Shown: positions 9,382 through 17,641 of the stretch, one piece after another | Layout: every line of letters begins with the position of its first letter | How positions within the stretch are numbered: position 1 is the first letter of the stretch | Translations under genes and position numbers: made by a program | Assembly: GCA_016719105.1 (NCBI GenBank) | Contig: JADKAQ010000002.1 | Location: 620,001-684,000 of the forward strand | Length of the DNA stretch: 64,000 nucleotides | Direction: 5' to 3' | Source: Gemmatimonadota bacterium | GTDB taxonomy: Bacteria > Gemmatimonadota > Gemmatimonadetes > Gemmatimonadales > Gemmatimonadaceae | Notes under the pieces: model-generated | What the model saw: the letters and a program-made list of their open reading frames with translations, nothing else | Databases searched by the model: none | Told to the model about the DNA's origin: nothing

Positions 9382-9888
9382 TCATCGCCCTTCGGCGACG
9401 AGGAACCCGCGCTGTTTCAGGAGGTCGAGCAGCCTCGCGATACGTTGCAGCGACTCGCGGTCGTTCTCGTTGATCGGGTGCGGGTCGCGCGACATGCGCG
9501 GCGAGCGCATCTCCTCGGGCGACATGGTGAGCATGCGGTTGCGGTCGCGCGCGGTGGCGTCGACTACGAGGACGATGCCGGTGCGGGCGTCGTCGGCGGG
9601 CTCGCGGTGCAGGCGCACACGCAGGCGAATCTCGGCCTCTCCCATTCCGCCACGTCGCACGACGAAGGTGCTGGTCACGACGTCGGCGTCGGCGGCTGGC
9701 GCCCCGTCGACGGTCATGCGGGCGCTGTCGAGCGCCTCTCGCACGAGCGAGCGTGCGGAGTCGAGTGTCGTGGCCGACATGAGCGTGTACGGCGGCAGCT
9801 GCAACCGCGGCCGGCTCGTCGCGCAGCCGACGGTCGCGGCCAGGGCGAGGACGAAGGCCGGGATGGTGGTGCTGGTGGCGCGCGTCAT
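9382..9888 (-). CDS. Small predicted lipoprotein
   Basis: A 168-residue protein. The ATG at 9888 overlaps the upstream GNAT gene's stop (ATGA) and gives a lipoprotein signal (FVLALAATVGC, Cys22). The mature sequence is a mixed alpha/beta domain with SLVREALDSARMTVDG, a beta pair (TSTFVVRRGG, AEIRLRVRLH) and a C-terminal helix (RESLQRIARLLDLLKQRGF). Nothing catalytic is evident and I do not recognise the family. It is probably third in an operon with the genes at 10430 and 9885. Confidence 0.55.
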   Translation of the reverse strand: MTRATSTTIPAFVLALAATVGCATSRPRLQLPPYTLMSATTLDSARSLVREALDSARMTVDGAPAADADVVTSTFVVRRGGMGEAEIRLRVRLHREPADDARTGIVLVVDATARDRNRMLTMSPEEMRSPRMSRDPHPINENDRESLQRIARLLDLLKQRGFLVAEGR

Positions 9889-10433
9889 TCCTCGCCCGCG
9901 AACCGACGCAGCATCACCCAATCGTTCTGCACGTCGGTGCCCACGACGAACGGCTTGGTCCCGGCCTGGACGAAGCCGCACTTGGCGTAGAAGGCCTGCG
10001 CGCGCGGGTTGTGTTCCCACACGCTCAGCCAGAGGGCGCTCGCGCCTCGAGCGCGCGCGGCGTCGGCGACCGCCTCCATGAGCGCCTGGGCCACGCCACG
10101 ACCATGCCATGGGGTGTCCACATAGAATCGCCAGAGCTCGAATGGGGCGAGGTGCGCCACGCACGCTGGTGCCTCGCCCACGCGGATCTGCGCATAGCCG
10201 GCGAGGGAGTCATCGACCTCCGCCAGCAGGACGTCGACATCGGGATCGGCGATCTCGGCCCCTTGCTGTGCCTCGCTGTAGCTTTTCGTCAGGTGCAACG
10301 CGAGGTCCTCGGGGGAGTTCGAGTCGCCGAACGCCGCGGCGAAGGTGCGCGCCGCGATGTCAGCGAGCGCGCGTGCGTCGTGTGCGGTCGCTCGCCGCAC
10401 GCGGACGGTGGGGCGGGGGGCGTCGGCGTTCAT
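9885..10433 (-). CDS. GNAT family N-acetyltransferase
   Basis: A 182-residue cytoplasmic acetyl-CoA-dependent acetyltransferase. The N-terminal VRRATAHDARALADIAARTF strand-helix, the central ELWRFYVDTPWHGRGVAQALMEAV motif A (Q/RxxGxG/A loop binding the pyrophosphate of CoA) and the C-terminal LSVWEHNPRAQAFYAKCGFVQAGTKPFVVG motif B are all clear. The pattern resembles small-molecule GNATs rather than ribosomal acetylases. It overlaps both neighbours by ATGA, so the three genes are probably translated together. The substrate is unknown. Confidence 0.85.
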   Translation of the reverse strand: MNADAPRPTVRVRRATAHDARALADIAARTFAAAFGDSNSPEDLALHLTKSYSEAQQGAEIADPDVDVLLAEVDDSLAGYAQIRVGEAPACVAHLAPFELWRFYVDTPWHGRGVAQALMEAVADAARARGASALWLSVWEHNPRAQAFYAKCGFVQAGTKPFVVGTDVQNDWVMLRRFAGEE

Positions 10434-10975
10434 GTTGCTCCCAGTCGTTGGCGCACGAGTTCGAGGATGCGGTTCTCGATCGCCCCGGTACTCTCGCAGG
10501 CGATGGGATCGCCGAGCGGGCCGCTGAACGCCTGCGCACCGGCGGCGACCGCGACACGTACGCGTGAACCCCCGCCGCTGGCGGCGGCGACCCCGGCGAG
10601 GATCGCCATGTGAACGCGATAGGCGTTGGCGGTCGCGCCCGTGTGGCCGATGCCGCAGTCGACCCAGGTGGACATCTGCTTGCCGGCGAAACGTCGGGTG
10701 TGCTTGAGCCCGAGATTGCCCACCAGCCCCGCGGCCGAGTCACGCACGGCCACCTCGACCCCGAGTGAATCGAGGGCGAATCGCAGCGCGGTGAAGACGG
10801 CCCCGGGAGGGGCGTTGACGGCGACCGCGGTTCCCACGGTGTCCAGACGAACAACACCGCGAAAGCCGGGGAGCATGACGGTGGCATTGAGCGCCTGCGC
10901 GCGGGCAGGCGAGGCGGCGCCGGCGATGGCGAGGAGGAGCGCGGCGAGCGGTGTCAGGAGACGTCGCGGAGCCAT
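10430..10975 (-). CDS. Secreted protein, paralogue of the protein at 8682-9221
   Basis: A 181-residue exported protein. The ATG at 10975 gives a signal peptide (MAPRRLLTPLAALLLAIAGAASPARA). The mature domain shares its cysteine-containing blocks with the protein at 8682: WVDCGIGHTG against WLNCGQGITG, and PIACESTGAIE against PVACGSTGAFE. The pattern of valine-rich strands with VFTALRFALDSLGVEVAVRDSAAGLVG suggests an alpha/beta fold. The family is unrecognised. It is the first gene of a three-gene overlapping set with the GNAT enzyme and a lipoprotein. Confidence 0.6.
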   Translation of the reverse strand: MAPRRLLTPLAALLLAIAGAASPARAQALNATVMLPGFRGVVRLDTVGTAVAVNAPPGAVFTALRFALDSLGVEVAVRDSAAGLVGNLGLKHTRRFAGKQMSTWVDCGIGHTGATANAYRVHMAILAGVAAASGGGSRVRVAVAAGAQAFSGPLGDPIACESTGAIENRILELVRQRLGAT

Positions 10976-10996
10976 GGCGAGAGTCGAGGTCGAAGA

Positions 10997-11028
10997 GCCG
11001 GGTACCAGCTGCTGCACTGATACCCGGC
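10997..11028 (-). terminator. Hairpin downstream of tex
   Basis: Perfect 8-bp arms GCCGGGTA / TACCCGGC separated by 16 bases, between the tex stop and the next minus-strand gene. There is no T run, so this is a candidate terminator only. Confidence 0.4.
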
Positions 11029-11059
11029 GAGGCGCCAACGTGCCCGCGTGCCGGGCCGC

Positions 11060-13393
11060 CTACTTGAAGCGCATTCCGTTGGGCGCAATGTAGCCCTTCC
11101 CGGGAGTCGGGGCGGGCTTGGGCGGTGGTGCCCCTCGCCCACGATCCCCAGACCCCTTGGCCGGCGGGGAACCCGTACGCTCGGCGCGTGCGGTCCGCTC
11201 GACCGCGGCGGGCCGTTCTCCGGTGGCGGCCGGACGCGAGTCGCTGCGCATGGTGAGGGCGATGCGACCACGGGCGAGGTCGACCGACTGCACGGTGACC
11301 TTCACCTTCTGCCCCACCTTCACCACGTCGTTGGGGTCCTTGACGTAGCGATCGGCCAACTGGCTCACGTGCACGAGGCCGTCCTGGTGGACGCCGATGT
11401 CGACGAAACAGCCGAAGGCGACGATGTTGGTGACGACTCCTTCCAGGACCATGCCGGCGGAGAGGTCCGCGGGCTTCTGGATGTCATCCCGGAAGGCGGG
11501 GGGCTCGAACGCCTGACGAGGGTCACGTCCGGGCTTGCGCAGTTCATCCACGATGTCGCGCAGCGTGGGGAGTCCCACGTCGCCGGAGACGTAGCGCGAG
11601 AGTTCGACGGTGCCGAGCAGCGCATCGTTGCCGATGAGCGAGGCGACGTCGGCCCCCAGGTCGCTGGCCATGCGTTCGACCAGGGCGTATCGCTCGGGGT
11701 GAACGGCGCTGGCGTCGAGCGGGTGTTGGCCGCCGCGCACGCGCAGGAAGCCGGCGGCCTGCTCGAAGGCCTTGGCGCCGAGGCGCGGCACCTCGCGCAG
11801 TTCGGCGCGCGACTTGAGTCCGCCGCGCTGGTCGCGCACGGCGACAATGGACTGGGCAAGCGAGGGACCGATCCCCGAGACATAGGCCAGCAGGGCAGCG
11901 GAGGCCGTGTTGACCTCGACGCCGACGCGGTTCACGCACGAGGCGACGATCTCGTCGAGGCGTGACTTGAGGCGCGGCTGGTTGACGTCGTGCTGGTATT
12001 GCCCAACGCCGATCGACTTGGGGTCGATCTTGACCAGCTCGGCGAGCGGATCTTGCAGCCGGCGGGCGATGGAGACGGCGCCGCGCAGCGAAACGTCGAG
12101 TTCGGGGAACTCGCTGCGGGCGAGGTCGGAGGCGGAGTAGACCGATGCGCCGGCCTCGTTGACCACGACGACCTGCGGGCGCGGTGCATCGAGCTCGCGC
12201 AGCGCCGCCTTGACCAGCGTCTCGGTCTCGCGGCTCGCCGTCCCGTTGCCGATGGCGATGAGCTCCGGGGTAAAGCGGGTCGCCATCGCGCGAATGGCGC
12301 CGGCGAAGCGGTCTTCCTGGTGGAGATAGAGCGTGTCGGTGTGGACGAGGGCACTGGTGGCGGTGACGACGGCGACCTTGACCCCGGTGCGGAAGCCCGG
12401 GTCGAGGCCGATCACGCGTCGCTCGCCGGCCGGCGGGGCGAGGAGAAGTTGCTCGAGGTTGCGACCGAAGATCGTGATCGCCTCGTCGTCGGCGCGCGAC
12501 TTGAGCTCCAGGCGCAGCTCGACCTCGATGGCGGTCGCGAGGATGCGCTTGTAGGCATCCGTGGCCGCGAGTGTGAGCTGCTGCGCGGCGCGGCGTCCCT
12601 CGAGGATCTCGCGGGTGAGGCGTGTGATGATCGCCTCGACCGGGGCCTCGATGCGCCACATGAGCTCTTCTTCCGCCTCGCCGCGACGAATGGCGAGCAT
12701 GCGATGCGACGGGATCGTCCCTAACGACTCGCTGAACTCGAAGTAGTCCTTGAACTTGGAGGCGTCGCTGGCCTTGCCCGGGAGTACGGTGCTCTTCACG
12801 ATCCCCTGCGCACGCGTCATCTCGCGCACCCAGCCGCGCACGGTGGCGTCTTCGGCCACCTGCTCGGCGATGATGTCGCGCGCGCCCAGGAGCGCCGCGT
12901 CGACCGTGGGCACCTCGAGCGTCTCGTTGACGAACGCGGCGGCGGCCTCGAGCGCCTCGGCGTCGTTGAGTGCGCCGCTCCATAGCTGCTCGGCGAGCGG
13001 GGCGAGGCCGCGCTCGCGGGCGATCATCGCGCGCGTGCGACGCTTGGGCTTGAAGGGGAGGTAGAGGTCCTCGAGCGCCTGCTTGGTGTCGGCGGCGTTG
13101 AGCTGTGCACGCAGCGCGTCGTCGAGCTTGCCCTGCTCGTCGATGCTCTTGATGATGGCGGCGCGCCGCTCTTCCATCTCGGCCAGGTAGTCGGCGCGGT
13201 CGCGGACGTCGCGGAGCTGGACTTCGTCGAGCCCGCCGGTGACTTCCTTGCGATAGCGGGCAATGAAGGGGAGGGTGTTCCCCTCGTCGAAGAGGCCCAG
13301 GGTGCGCTCGACCTGTCCCGTGGCGAGGGACAGCTCCTTGGCAACGCGGGCGATGATGCTGGGAGATGAGGCGGTCGTGGTTGTGTCGGACAT
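11060..13393 (-). CDS. tex: Tex family RNA-binding transcription accessory protein
   Basis: A 777-residue cytoplasmic nucleic-acid-binding protein. The N-terminal Tex helical region (PFIARYRKEVTGGLDE, EDLYLPFKPKRRTRA) is followed by a YqgF/RNase H-like domain (VIGLDPGFRTGVKVAVV) and the tandem HhH region (YVSGIGPSLAQSIVAVRDQRGGLKSRAELREVPRLGAKAFEQAAGFLRV). An S1 domain (GMVLEGVVTNIVAFGCFVDIGVHQDGLVHVSQLA) and a basic proline-rich tail end the protein. ATG 13393 (MSDTTTT) is chosen over upstream in-frame starts because the conserved region begins shortly after it. Length agrees with the family (about 770). It is transcribed divergently from tetR. Confidence 0.95.
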   Translation of the reverse strand: MSDTTTTASSPSIIARVAKELSLATGQVERTLGLFDEGNTLPFIARYRKEVTGGLDEVQLRDVRDRADYLAEMEERRAAIIKSIDEQGKLDDALRAQLNAADTKQALEDLYLPFKPKRRTRAMIARERGLAPLAEQLWSGALNDAEALEAAAAFVNETLEVPTVDAALLGARDIIAEQVAEDATVRGWVREMTRAQGIVKSTVLPGKASDASKFKDYFEFSESLGTIPSHRMLAIRRGEAEEELMWRIEAPVEAIITRLTREILEGRRAAQQLTLAATDAYKRILATAIEVELRLELKSRADDEAITIFGRNLEQLLLAPPAGERRVIGLDPGFRTGVKVAVVTATSALVHTDTLYLHQEDRFAGAIRAMATRFTPELIAIGNGTASRETETLVKAALRELDAPRPQVVVVNEAGASVYSASDLARSEFPELDVSLRGAVSIARRLQDPLAELVKIDPKSIGVGQYQHDVNQPRLKSRLDEIVASCVNRVGVEVNTASAALLAYVSGIGPSLAQSIVAVRDQRGGLKSRAELREVPRLGAKAFEQAAGFLRVRGGQHPLDASAVHPERYALVERMASDLGADVASLIGNDALLGTVELSRYVSGDVGLPTLRDIVDELRKPGRDPRQAFEPPAFRDDIQKPADLSAGMVLEGVVTNIVAFGCFVDIGVHQDGLVHVSQLADRYVKDPNDVVKVGQKVKVTVQSVDLARGRIALTMRSDSRPAATGERPAAVERTARAERTGSPPAKGSGDRGRGAPPPKPAPTPGKGYIAPNGMRFK

Positions 13394-13608
13394 GCGGCGA
13401 GGATCGCGAACCGAAAGGACCGATGGCGGCGGGACACGCGACCGGTGTGGAGCGGGCAAGCTGAACGCGTCGCGCGTGCGGGGCAACGGCTTGACATCGT
13501 GGCCACGTGTCGCTGCCGTGCGGCGGGACGGCGGCGGTCACGCGTGCGGTTCGTGGTGCGACGGGCATGCGGAACGCGCCCGATTGACGTCCGGGGGTTG
13601 ACCATACA

Positions 13609-13641
13609 GTTTAACCACATGGTTAAACCAACTGGTTCAAC
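13609..13641. promoter_or_regulatory. Palindromic operator covering the tetR start codon
   Basis: A perfect inverted repeat GTTTAACC-ACAT-GGTTAAAC (13609-13628) has the tetR ATG (13619) at its centre. A third half-site, GGTTCAAC (13634-13641), makes a second, imperfect overlapping palindrome. Such paired palindromes are typical of TetR autoregulation. TTGACG (13584-13589) and TACAGT (13605-13610) could form a promoter with a short 15-base spacer, giving a near-leaderless transcript. Confidence 0.7.
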
Positions 13642-14434
13642 ACGCCCGGCCCGTGCCGCGGCCCGCCGCACGGGAAAGGGCGCGGGCACAGGCGCCCGAA
13701 CGAGCGCTCGGCCGGGCGCTGGCAAGGGCGCGGAGAAGCCCAAGGCGAGCCCGACGCGCGCGCGATCGAAGGGCGCCGCCGCTGCGGCCGTCCCCTCCGC
13801 CCCGTCCGCCACACCCGCGCGCCCCGCCGATGATCAGGCGAGCCGCGAGCGCATCCTGGCCGCCGCGCACCGCGTCTTCATCCGGCAGGGGACCGCCAAG
13901 GCGCGCACGCAGGAGATCGCCGACGAGGCCGGGGTCAACAAGGCGCTCGTGCACTACTACTTCGGGACCAAGGAGGCGCTCGCCGACGCGGTCTTTCGCA
14001 ACGCCGCCTCGCAGTTCATGCCGCGCATCTTCGGGATCCTCGCCTCCGACACGCTCTCGATCGAGGACAAGGTGCGCGCCGTGGTGCGCGAGCAGGTCGA
14101 GTTCCACCTGGCCCGCCCGTACCTCGCCGGCTACGTGATCAGTGAGGCGCACGCCGCACCGGAGCGTGTGCGCGCCGTGATGAGCGGGGCGACCGGCGGG
14201 GCGCCACTCGGCGTCTTGCGTCGGCAGCTCGCGGCGGCCGCGGCGGCCGGCGACATCCGCCGGATCTCCGCCGAGCACTTCGTGGTGAGCCTCGTGGGGC
14301 TCCTCGTCTTTCCGTTCATCGCGCGTCCCCTCTTGCCGGTCCTCATCGGGATCGACGACGATCGCTTCCCTGCCTTCGTCGAGGCGCGCAAGCGCGAACT
14401 CCCCGACTTCTTCCTTGCAGGGCTGCGTCCGTGA
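13619..14434 (+). CDS. TetR family transcriptional repressor of the export operon
   Basis: A 271-residue regulator. ATG 13619 lies in the middle of the operator palindrome. A long Ala/Arg/Lys-rich, probably disordered N-terminal tail (1-70) precedes a standard TetR DNA-binding domain: RERILAAAHRVFIRQG, then the HTH at about 95-115 (ARTQEIADEAGVNKALVHYYFGTKEAL). A ligand-binding helical domain follows. Its stop overlaps the GTG of the TolC-like gene, so the repressor is translated with the pump it presumably controls. The arrangement recalls CecR and ybhGFSR in enterobacteria. The unusually long basic tail could add DNA contacts. Confidence 0.85.
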   Translation: MVKPTGSTRPARAAARRTGKGAGTGARTSARPGAGKGAEKPKASPTRARSKGAAAAAVPSAPSATPARPADDQASRERILAAAHRVFIRQGTAKARTQEIADEAGVNKALVHYYFGTKEALADAVFRNAASQFMPRIFGILASDTLSIEDKVRAVVREQVEFHLARPYLAGYVISEAHAAPERVRAVMSGATGGAPLGVLRRQLAAAAAAGDIRRISAEHFVVSLVGLLVFPFIARPLLPVLIGIDDDRFPAFVEARKRELPDFFLAGLRP

Positions 14435-15744
14435 ACGCCACGCGATTCCTCCTCACCGTATGCGCGTTAGGCGCCGCCACCGGCGCCAGCGCCCAGGACA
14501 CCCTCTCGCTCGGGGCGCTGCAGGCGGCCGCGGTGCAGCGCGACCCGCGCGCCGTGCAGCCCGAACTCCTGCGCGCCGCCAGTGCCCAGCGCCTCACGAC
14601 GCTCGACATGGAGCGCCGCCCGCAGCTGGCCTTCAATGGAAGCGCGTCGCACCAGAGCGACGTGACGCAGATTGCCCTCAAGCTCCCGGGGGCGTCGGTG
14701 CCGACGCCACCCAAGGATCGCTGGCAGGCCACCCTCGACCTGCAGCAGGTGGTGTACGACGGTGGATCGATTGCCGCGCGCCAGTCAGTGGAGCGCGCGC
14801 GACTCGCCGAGTCGTCCGCCGCGGTCGATGCCGCGCTCTATCGCCTGCGTGGCGAGGTCAACGGCGCCTTCTTCTCGGCGTACCTCCTGCAGGAGCGCAC
14901 GCGCGAGTTCGACGCGTTGCTCGGCGACCTCGAGGCCCGGTTGCAGCTGGCGCGAGCCCGCGTCGTGAACGGAGCCGCGCTTCCACGCGACACGTCGGCC
15001 ATCGTGGCCGAGCAGTTGCGCGCCGTGCTGGCCCGCGACGAAGCGGTGTCGGCGCGGCGCGCGTCGATCGCCGTCCTCGAGCGCCTGACGGGACGCACCA
15101 TCGCCGAACCGTCCGTCTTCGCGTTGCCGGCGCTGGCGCTCGAGGTGGCCCGCAGCCGCGACGAGGGACGCGTGGAGGCGCTGCGGGCCCGTCCCGAGTT
15201 TGCGCAGTTCGCCCGCACGCGTGAACGGCTCGAGCGTGAGGCCGCGCTGACACACGTCGAGAATCGCCCGCGTGTCCTCGCCTTCGGGCAGGCGGGGCTC
15301 GGTCGTCCGGGACTCAACCAGTTCCGCACCGATCCCGACGAGTTCTGGCAGGCGGGGCTCCGTATCGAGTGGCGCCCATGGACCTGGCGCAGCGCCGACC
15401 GCGCCTCCGAGTCGTTGCGGCTGCAACAGCGCATCGTGACCACCGAGGAGCGCGCGCTCGCCGACCAGTTGGCGCGCGCGGTCGAGAGTGATCTCGCCGA
15501 CATGCAGCGGCTGCAACAGGCGCTGGTGAGCGATGCGCGCCTCGTCGCCCTGCGCGACGACATCGAACGCCAGGCACGCGCGCAGTTCACCGAGGGGGCG
15601 ATCACCGGCGCCGAGTACGTCGAGACGCGCACGGATGTCGTCGAGGCGAACCTCACGTTGCAGCGGCACCGCGCCGAGCTGGCGCAGGCCGAAGCCCGCT
15701 ATCTCACCACGTTGGGGCTCGCCCCGCGTTCACTCCAGCCGTAG
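14431..15744 (+). CDS. TolC-like outer membrane efflux protein
   Basis: A 437-residue protein with a signal peptide (FLLTVCALGAATGASAQ) and the two-fold helical repeat of outer membrane efflux proteins. Long alanine-, arginine- and glutamate-rich coiled coils carry the motifs QVVYDGGSIAARQSVERARL and FTEGAITGAEYVETRTDVVEANLTLQRHRAELAQAEARYLTTLG, typical of the trimeric channel-tunnel. It would supply the outer membrane duct for the HlyD-like adaptor and ABC pump encoded just downstream. The GTG start overlaps the tetR stop. Confidence 0.88.
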   Translation: MNATRFLLTVCALGAATGASAQDTLSLGALQAAAVQRDPRAVQPELLRAASAQRLTTLDMERRPQLAFNGSASHQSDVTQIALKLPGASVPTPPKDRWQATLDLQQVVYDGGSIAARQSVERARLAESSAAVDAALYRLRGEVNGAFFSAYLLQERTREFDALLGDLEARLQLARARVVNGAALPRDTSAIVAEQLRAVLARDEAVSARRASIAVLERLTGRTIAEPSVFALPALALEVARSRDEGRVEALRARPEFAQFARTRERLEREAALTHVENRPRVLAFGQAGLGRPGLNQFRTDPDEFWQAGLRIEWRPWTWRSADRASESLRLQQRIVTTEERALADQLARAVESDLADMQRLQQALVSDARLVALRDDIERQARAQFTEGAITGAEYVETRTDVVEANLTLQRHRAELAQAEARYLTTLGLAPRSLQP

Positions 15745-15749
15745 CACCC

Positions 15750-16664
15750 ATGTCATCCGTTCGACAGTTCATGATGGTAGCGACCCTCCTCTCGGTCGCC
15801 GCCTGCCGCAAGGAGAGCGCCGACGCCTACGGCAACTTCGAGGCAACCGAGGTGACGGTGTCGGCCGAGGCGAGCGGGCGCGTCCTGCGGCTCGACGTGG
15901 AAGAAGGGGCGCGACTCGCCGCGGCCGCCGATGTCGGCCTCATCGACACCACGACGCTGGCGCTGCAGCGTGCCGAATTGCTCGCGCGGCGAGCGGCGGC
16001 GCAGGCGCGCGTGCGCGAGGTCGATGCCAACGCCGCGACGCTGGAGACGCAGCGGGTGATCGCCGAGCGCGAGCTGGCGCGCACGCGTCGGCTGCTGGCA
16101 CAGCAGGCAGCGACCGCGCAGCAGGGCGATCGCGCGGAGCGCGACGCGAAGGTGCTGGGCGATCAGCTGCAAGGTGCGGCGGCCACCCGTTCGACCGTCG
16201 GGAAGGAGGTGGCCTCGATCGACGCGCAGGTGGCCTCGATCGACGAACGCCTGCGCCGCAGCCGCGTCGTGGCCCCCGGAGGCGGAACGGTGCTGGCCCG
16301 CTACGTGGAGCCCGGCGAGTTCGTGCAGCTCGGGACGCCACTGTTCAAGATGGCGGCGCTCGACACGCTGACGCTGCGGGCGTACCTGAGCGGGGCCCAG
16401 TTGGCGCAGGTGGCGCTCGGGCAGTCGCTGACGGTGCGCGTGGACGCGGGCGGCGACTCGCTCCGCACCGTGCAGGGACGCGTGACCTGGATTGCGGCCA
16501 CCGCCGAGTTCACCCCCACGCCGATCCAGACGCGCGAGGAGCGCACGGTGCAGGTGTACGCGGTCAAGCTCGCCGTGCCTAACGTGGATGGGCGGCTGCG
16601 CATCGGGATGCCCGCCGAGGTGACGCTCGCCGCGGCGGCACCCGCAACCGGCGCCTCGAAATGA
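15750..16664 (+). CDS. HlyD-type periplasmic adaptor lipoprotein
   Basis: A 304-residue membrane-fusion protein. The signal ends in a lipobox (LLSVAAC, Cys19), so it is likely anchored to the inner membrane by lipid. A barrel-sandwich half (VSAEASGRVLRLDVEEGARL), a long alpha-hairpin (about 70-165, alanine/arginine-rich heptads) and the returning lipoyl half (SRVVAPGGGTVLARYVEPGEFVQLGTPLFKMAAL) follow, then a beta-barrel domain. It is most like YbhG/YhiI. It overlaps the next ATPase gene by four bases. Confidence 0.88.
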   Translation: MSSVRQFMMVATLLSVAACRKESADAYGNFEATEVTVSAEASGRVLRLDVEEGARLAAAADVGLIDTTTLALQRAELLARRAAAQARVREVDANAATLETQRVIAERELARTRRLLAQQAATAQQGDRAERDAKVLGDQLQGAAATRSTVGKEVASIDAQVASIDERLRRSRVVAPGGGTVLARYVEPGEFVQLGTPLFKMAALDTLTLRAYLSGAQLAQVALGQSLTVRVDAGGDSLRTVQGRVTWIAATAEFTPTPIQTREERTVQVYAVKLAVPNVDGRLRIGMPAEVTLAAAAPATGASK

Positions 16665-17641
16665 GCACCGGGGTGCAGTCGCCGCTGGTGTCAGGTGCAT
16701 CGCGCGCGGGGGTCGCCGTGGCGGTGCGCGATTTCACCAAGCGCTTCGGCGACGTGACGGCGGTGGACGGCATCTCGTTCGACATCGCGCCGGGAGAGCT
16801 GTTCGGCTTCATCGGCCCCGATGGGGCGGGGAAGACGACGCTCTTTCGCACGATGGTGACGCTGCTCGTCCCCGACGCCGGGCGCGTGGAGGTGCTCGGT
16901 CGCGATGTGGTGGGCGACCTGTGGGCGCTGCGGTCGCGCGTGGGCTACATGCCGGGACGTTTCTCGCTGTACCCCGACCTGAGCGCGATGGAGAACCTGC
17001 AGTTCTTCGCCTCGGTCTTCGGGACGAGCGTGGACGAGGGGATGCGGATCATCGAACCGATCTGGCGGCAACTGGCACCGTTCGCCAACCGCCGGGCGGG
17101 GGCGTTGTCCGGGGGGATGAAGCAGAAGCTCGCGTTATGCTGCGCCCTCGTGCACGCCCCCGAGATCCTCTTCCTCGACGAGCCCACGACCGGGGTGGAC
17201 GCGGTGTCGCGGCGCGAGTTCTGGGACTTGCTGGACCGACTACGCGGCGGCGGCCTCACGATCGTCGTCTCGACGCCCTACATGGATGAAGCAAGTCGCT
17301 GCGATCGTGTGGCGCTGATGCAGAAGGGGCGCCTCCTCCTGGTCGACGCCCCCGGGGCGATCGGTGAGGCGTATCCGCGCCCCATCTTCTCCGTGCGTGC
17401 CGCCGAACGACTCGGGACGCTGGGGGTGCTGCGGCGCTTTCCGCATGCGGCGGCGGTGTGGCCCTTTGGGGAAGTGGTGCACTACACCGATGCGCGCCCC
17501 GGCATGTCGAACGCGTCGATCATCACCGAAGTCGAGGCATTCGCGCGCGCCGCGGGAGTCGAGGCGCTGGAGGTGCGGCCGATCGCGGCGGGAATCGAGG
17601 ACGCCTTCATGTGGCACATGATGGCGCAGGAGCGGGCGTGA
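16661..17641 (+). CDS. ABC transporter ATPase, first of two (YbhF N-half-like)
   Basis: A 326-residue cytoplasmic ATPase. Walker A is GPDGAGKTT, the signature is LSGGMKQK, Walker B is ILFLDEPTTGVD, and the switch His is replaced by Pro in VVSTPYMDEA. GPDG-type P-loops and STPYMDEA are typical of the first ATPase half of YbhF/YhiH exporters. A C-terminal extension of about 70 residues follows the core. In E. coli the two halves are one chain; here they are two overlapping genes. Confidence 0.88.
   Translation: MSTGVQSPLVSGASRAGVAVAVRDFTKRFGDVTAVDGISFDIAPGELFGFIGPDGAGKTTLFRTMVTLLVPDAGRVEVLGRDVVGDLWALRSRVGYMPGRFSLYPDLSAMENLQFFASVFGTSVDEGMRIIEPIWRQLAPFANRRAGALSGGMKQKLALCCALVHAPEILFLDEPTTGVDAVSRREFWDLLDRLRGGGLTIVVSTPYMDEASRCDRVALMQKGRLLLVDAPGAIGEAYPRPIFSVRAAERLGTLGVLRRFPHAAAVWPFGEVVHYTDARPGMSNASIITEVEAFARAAGVEALEVRPIAAGIEDAFMWHMMAQERA

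Noticed and set aside
11544..13568. Second long minus-strand frame within tex
   Set aside because: Overlaps tex in another frame with Arg/Pro-rich low-complexity translation; tex itself is unambiguous.
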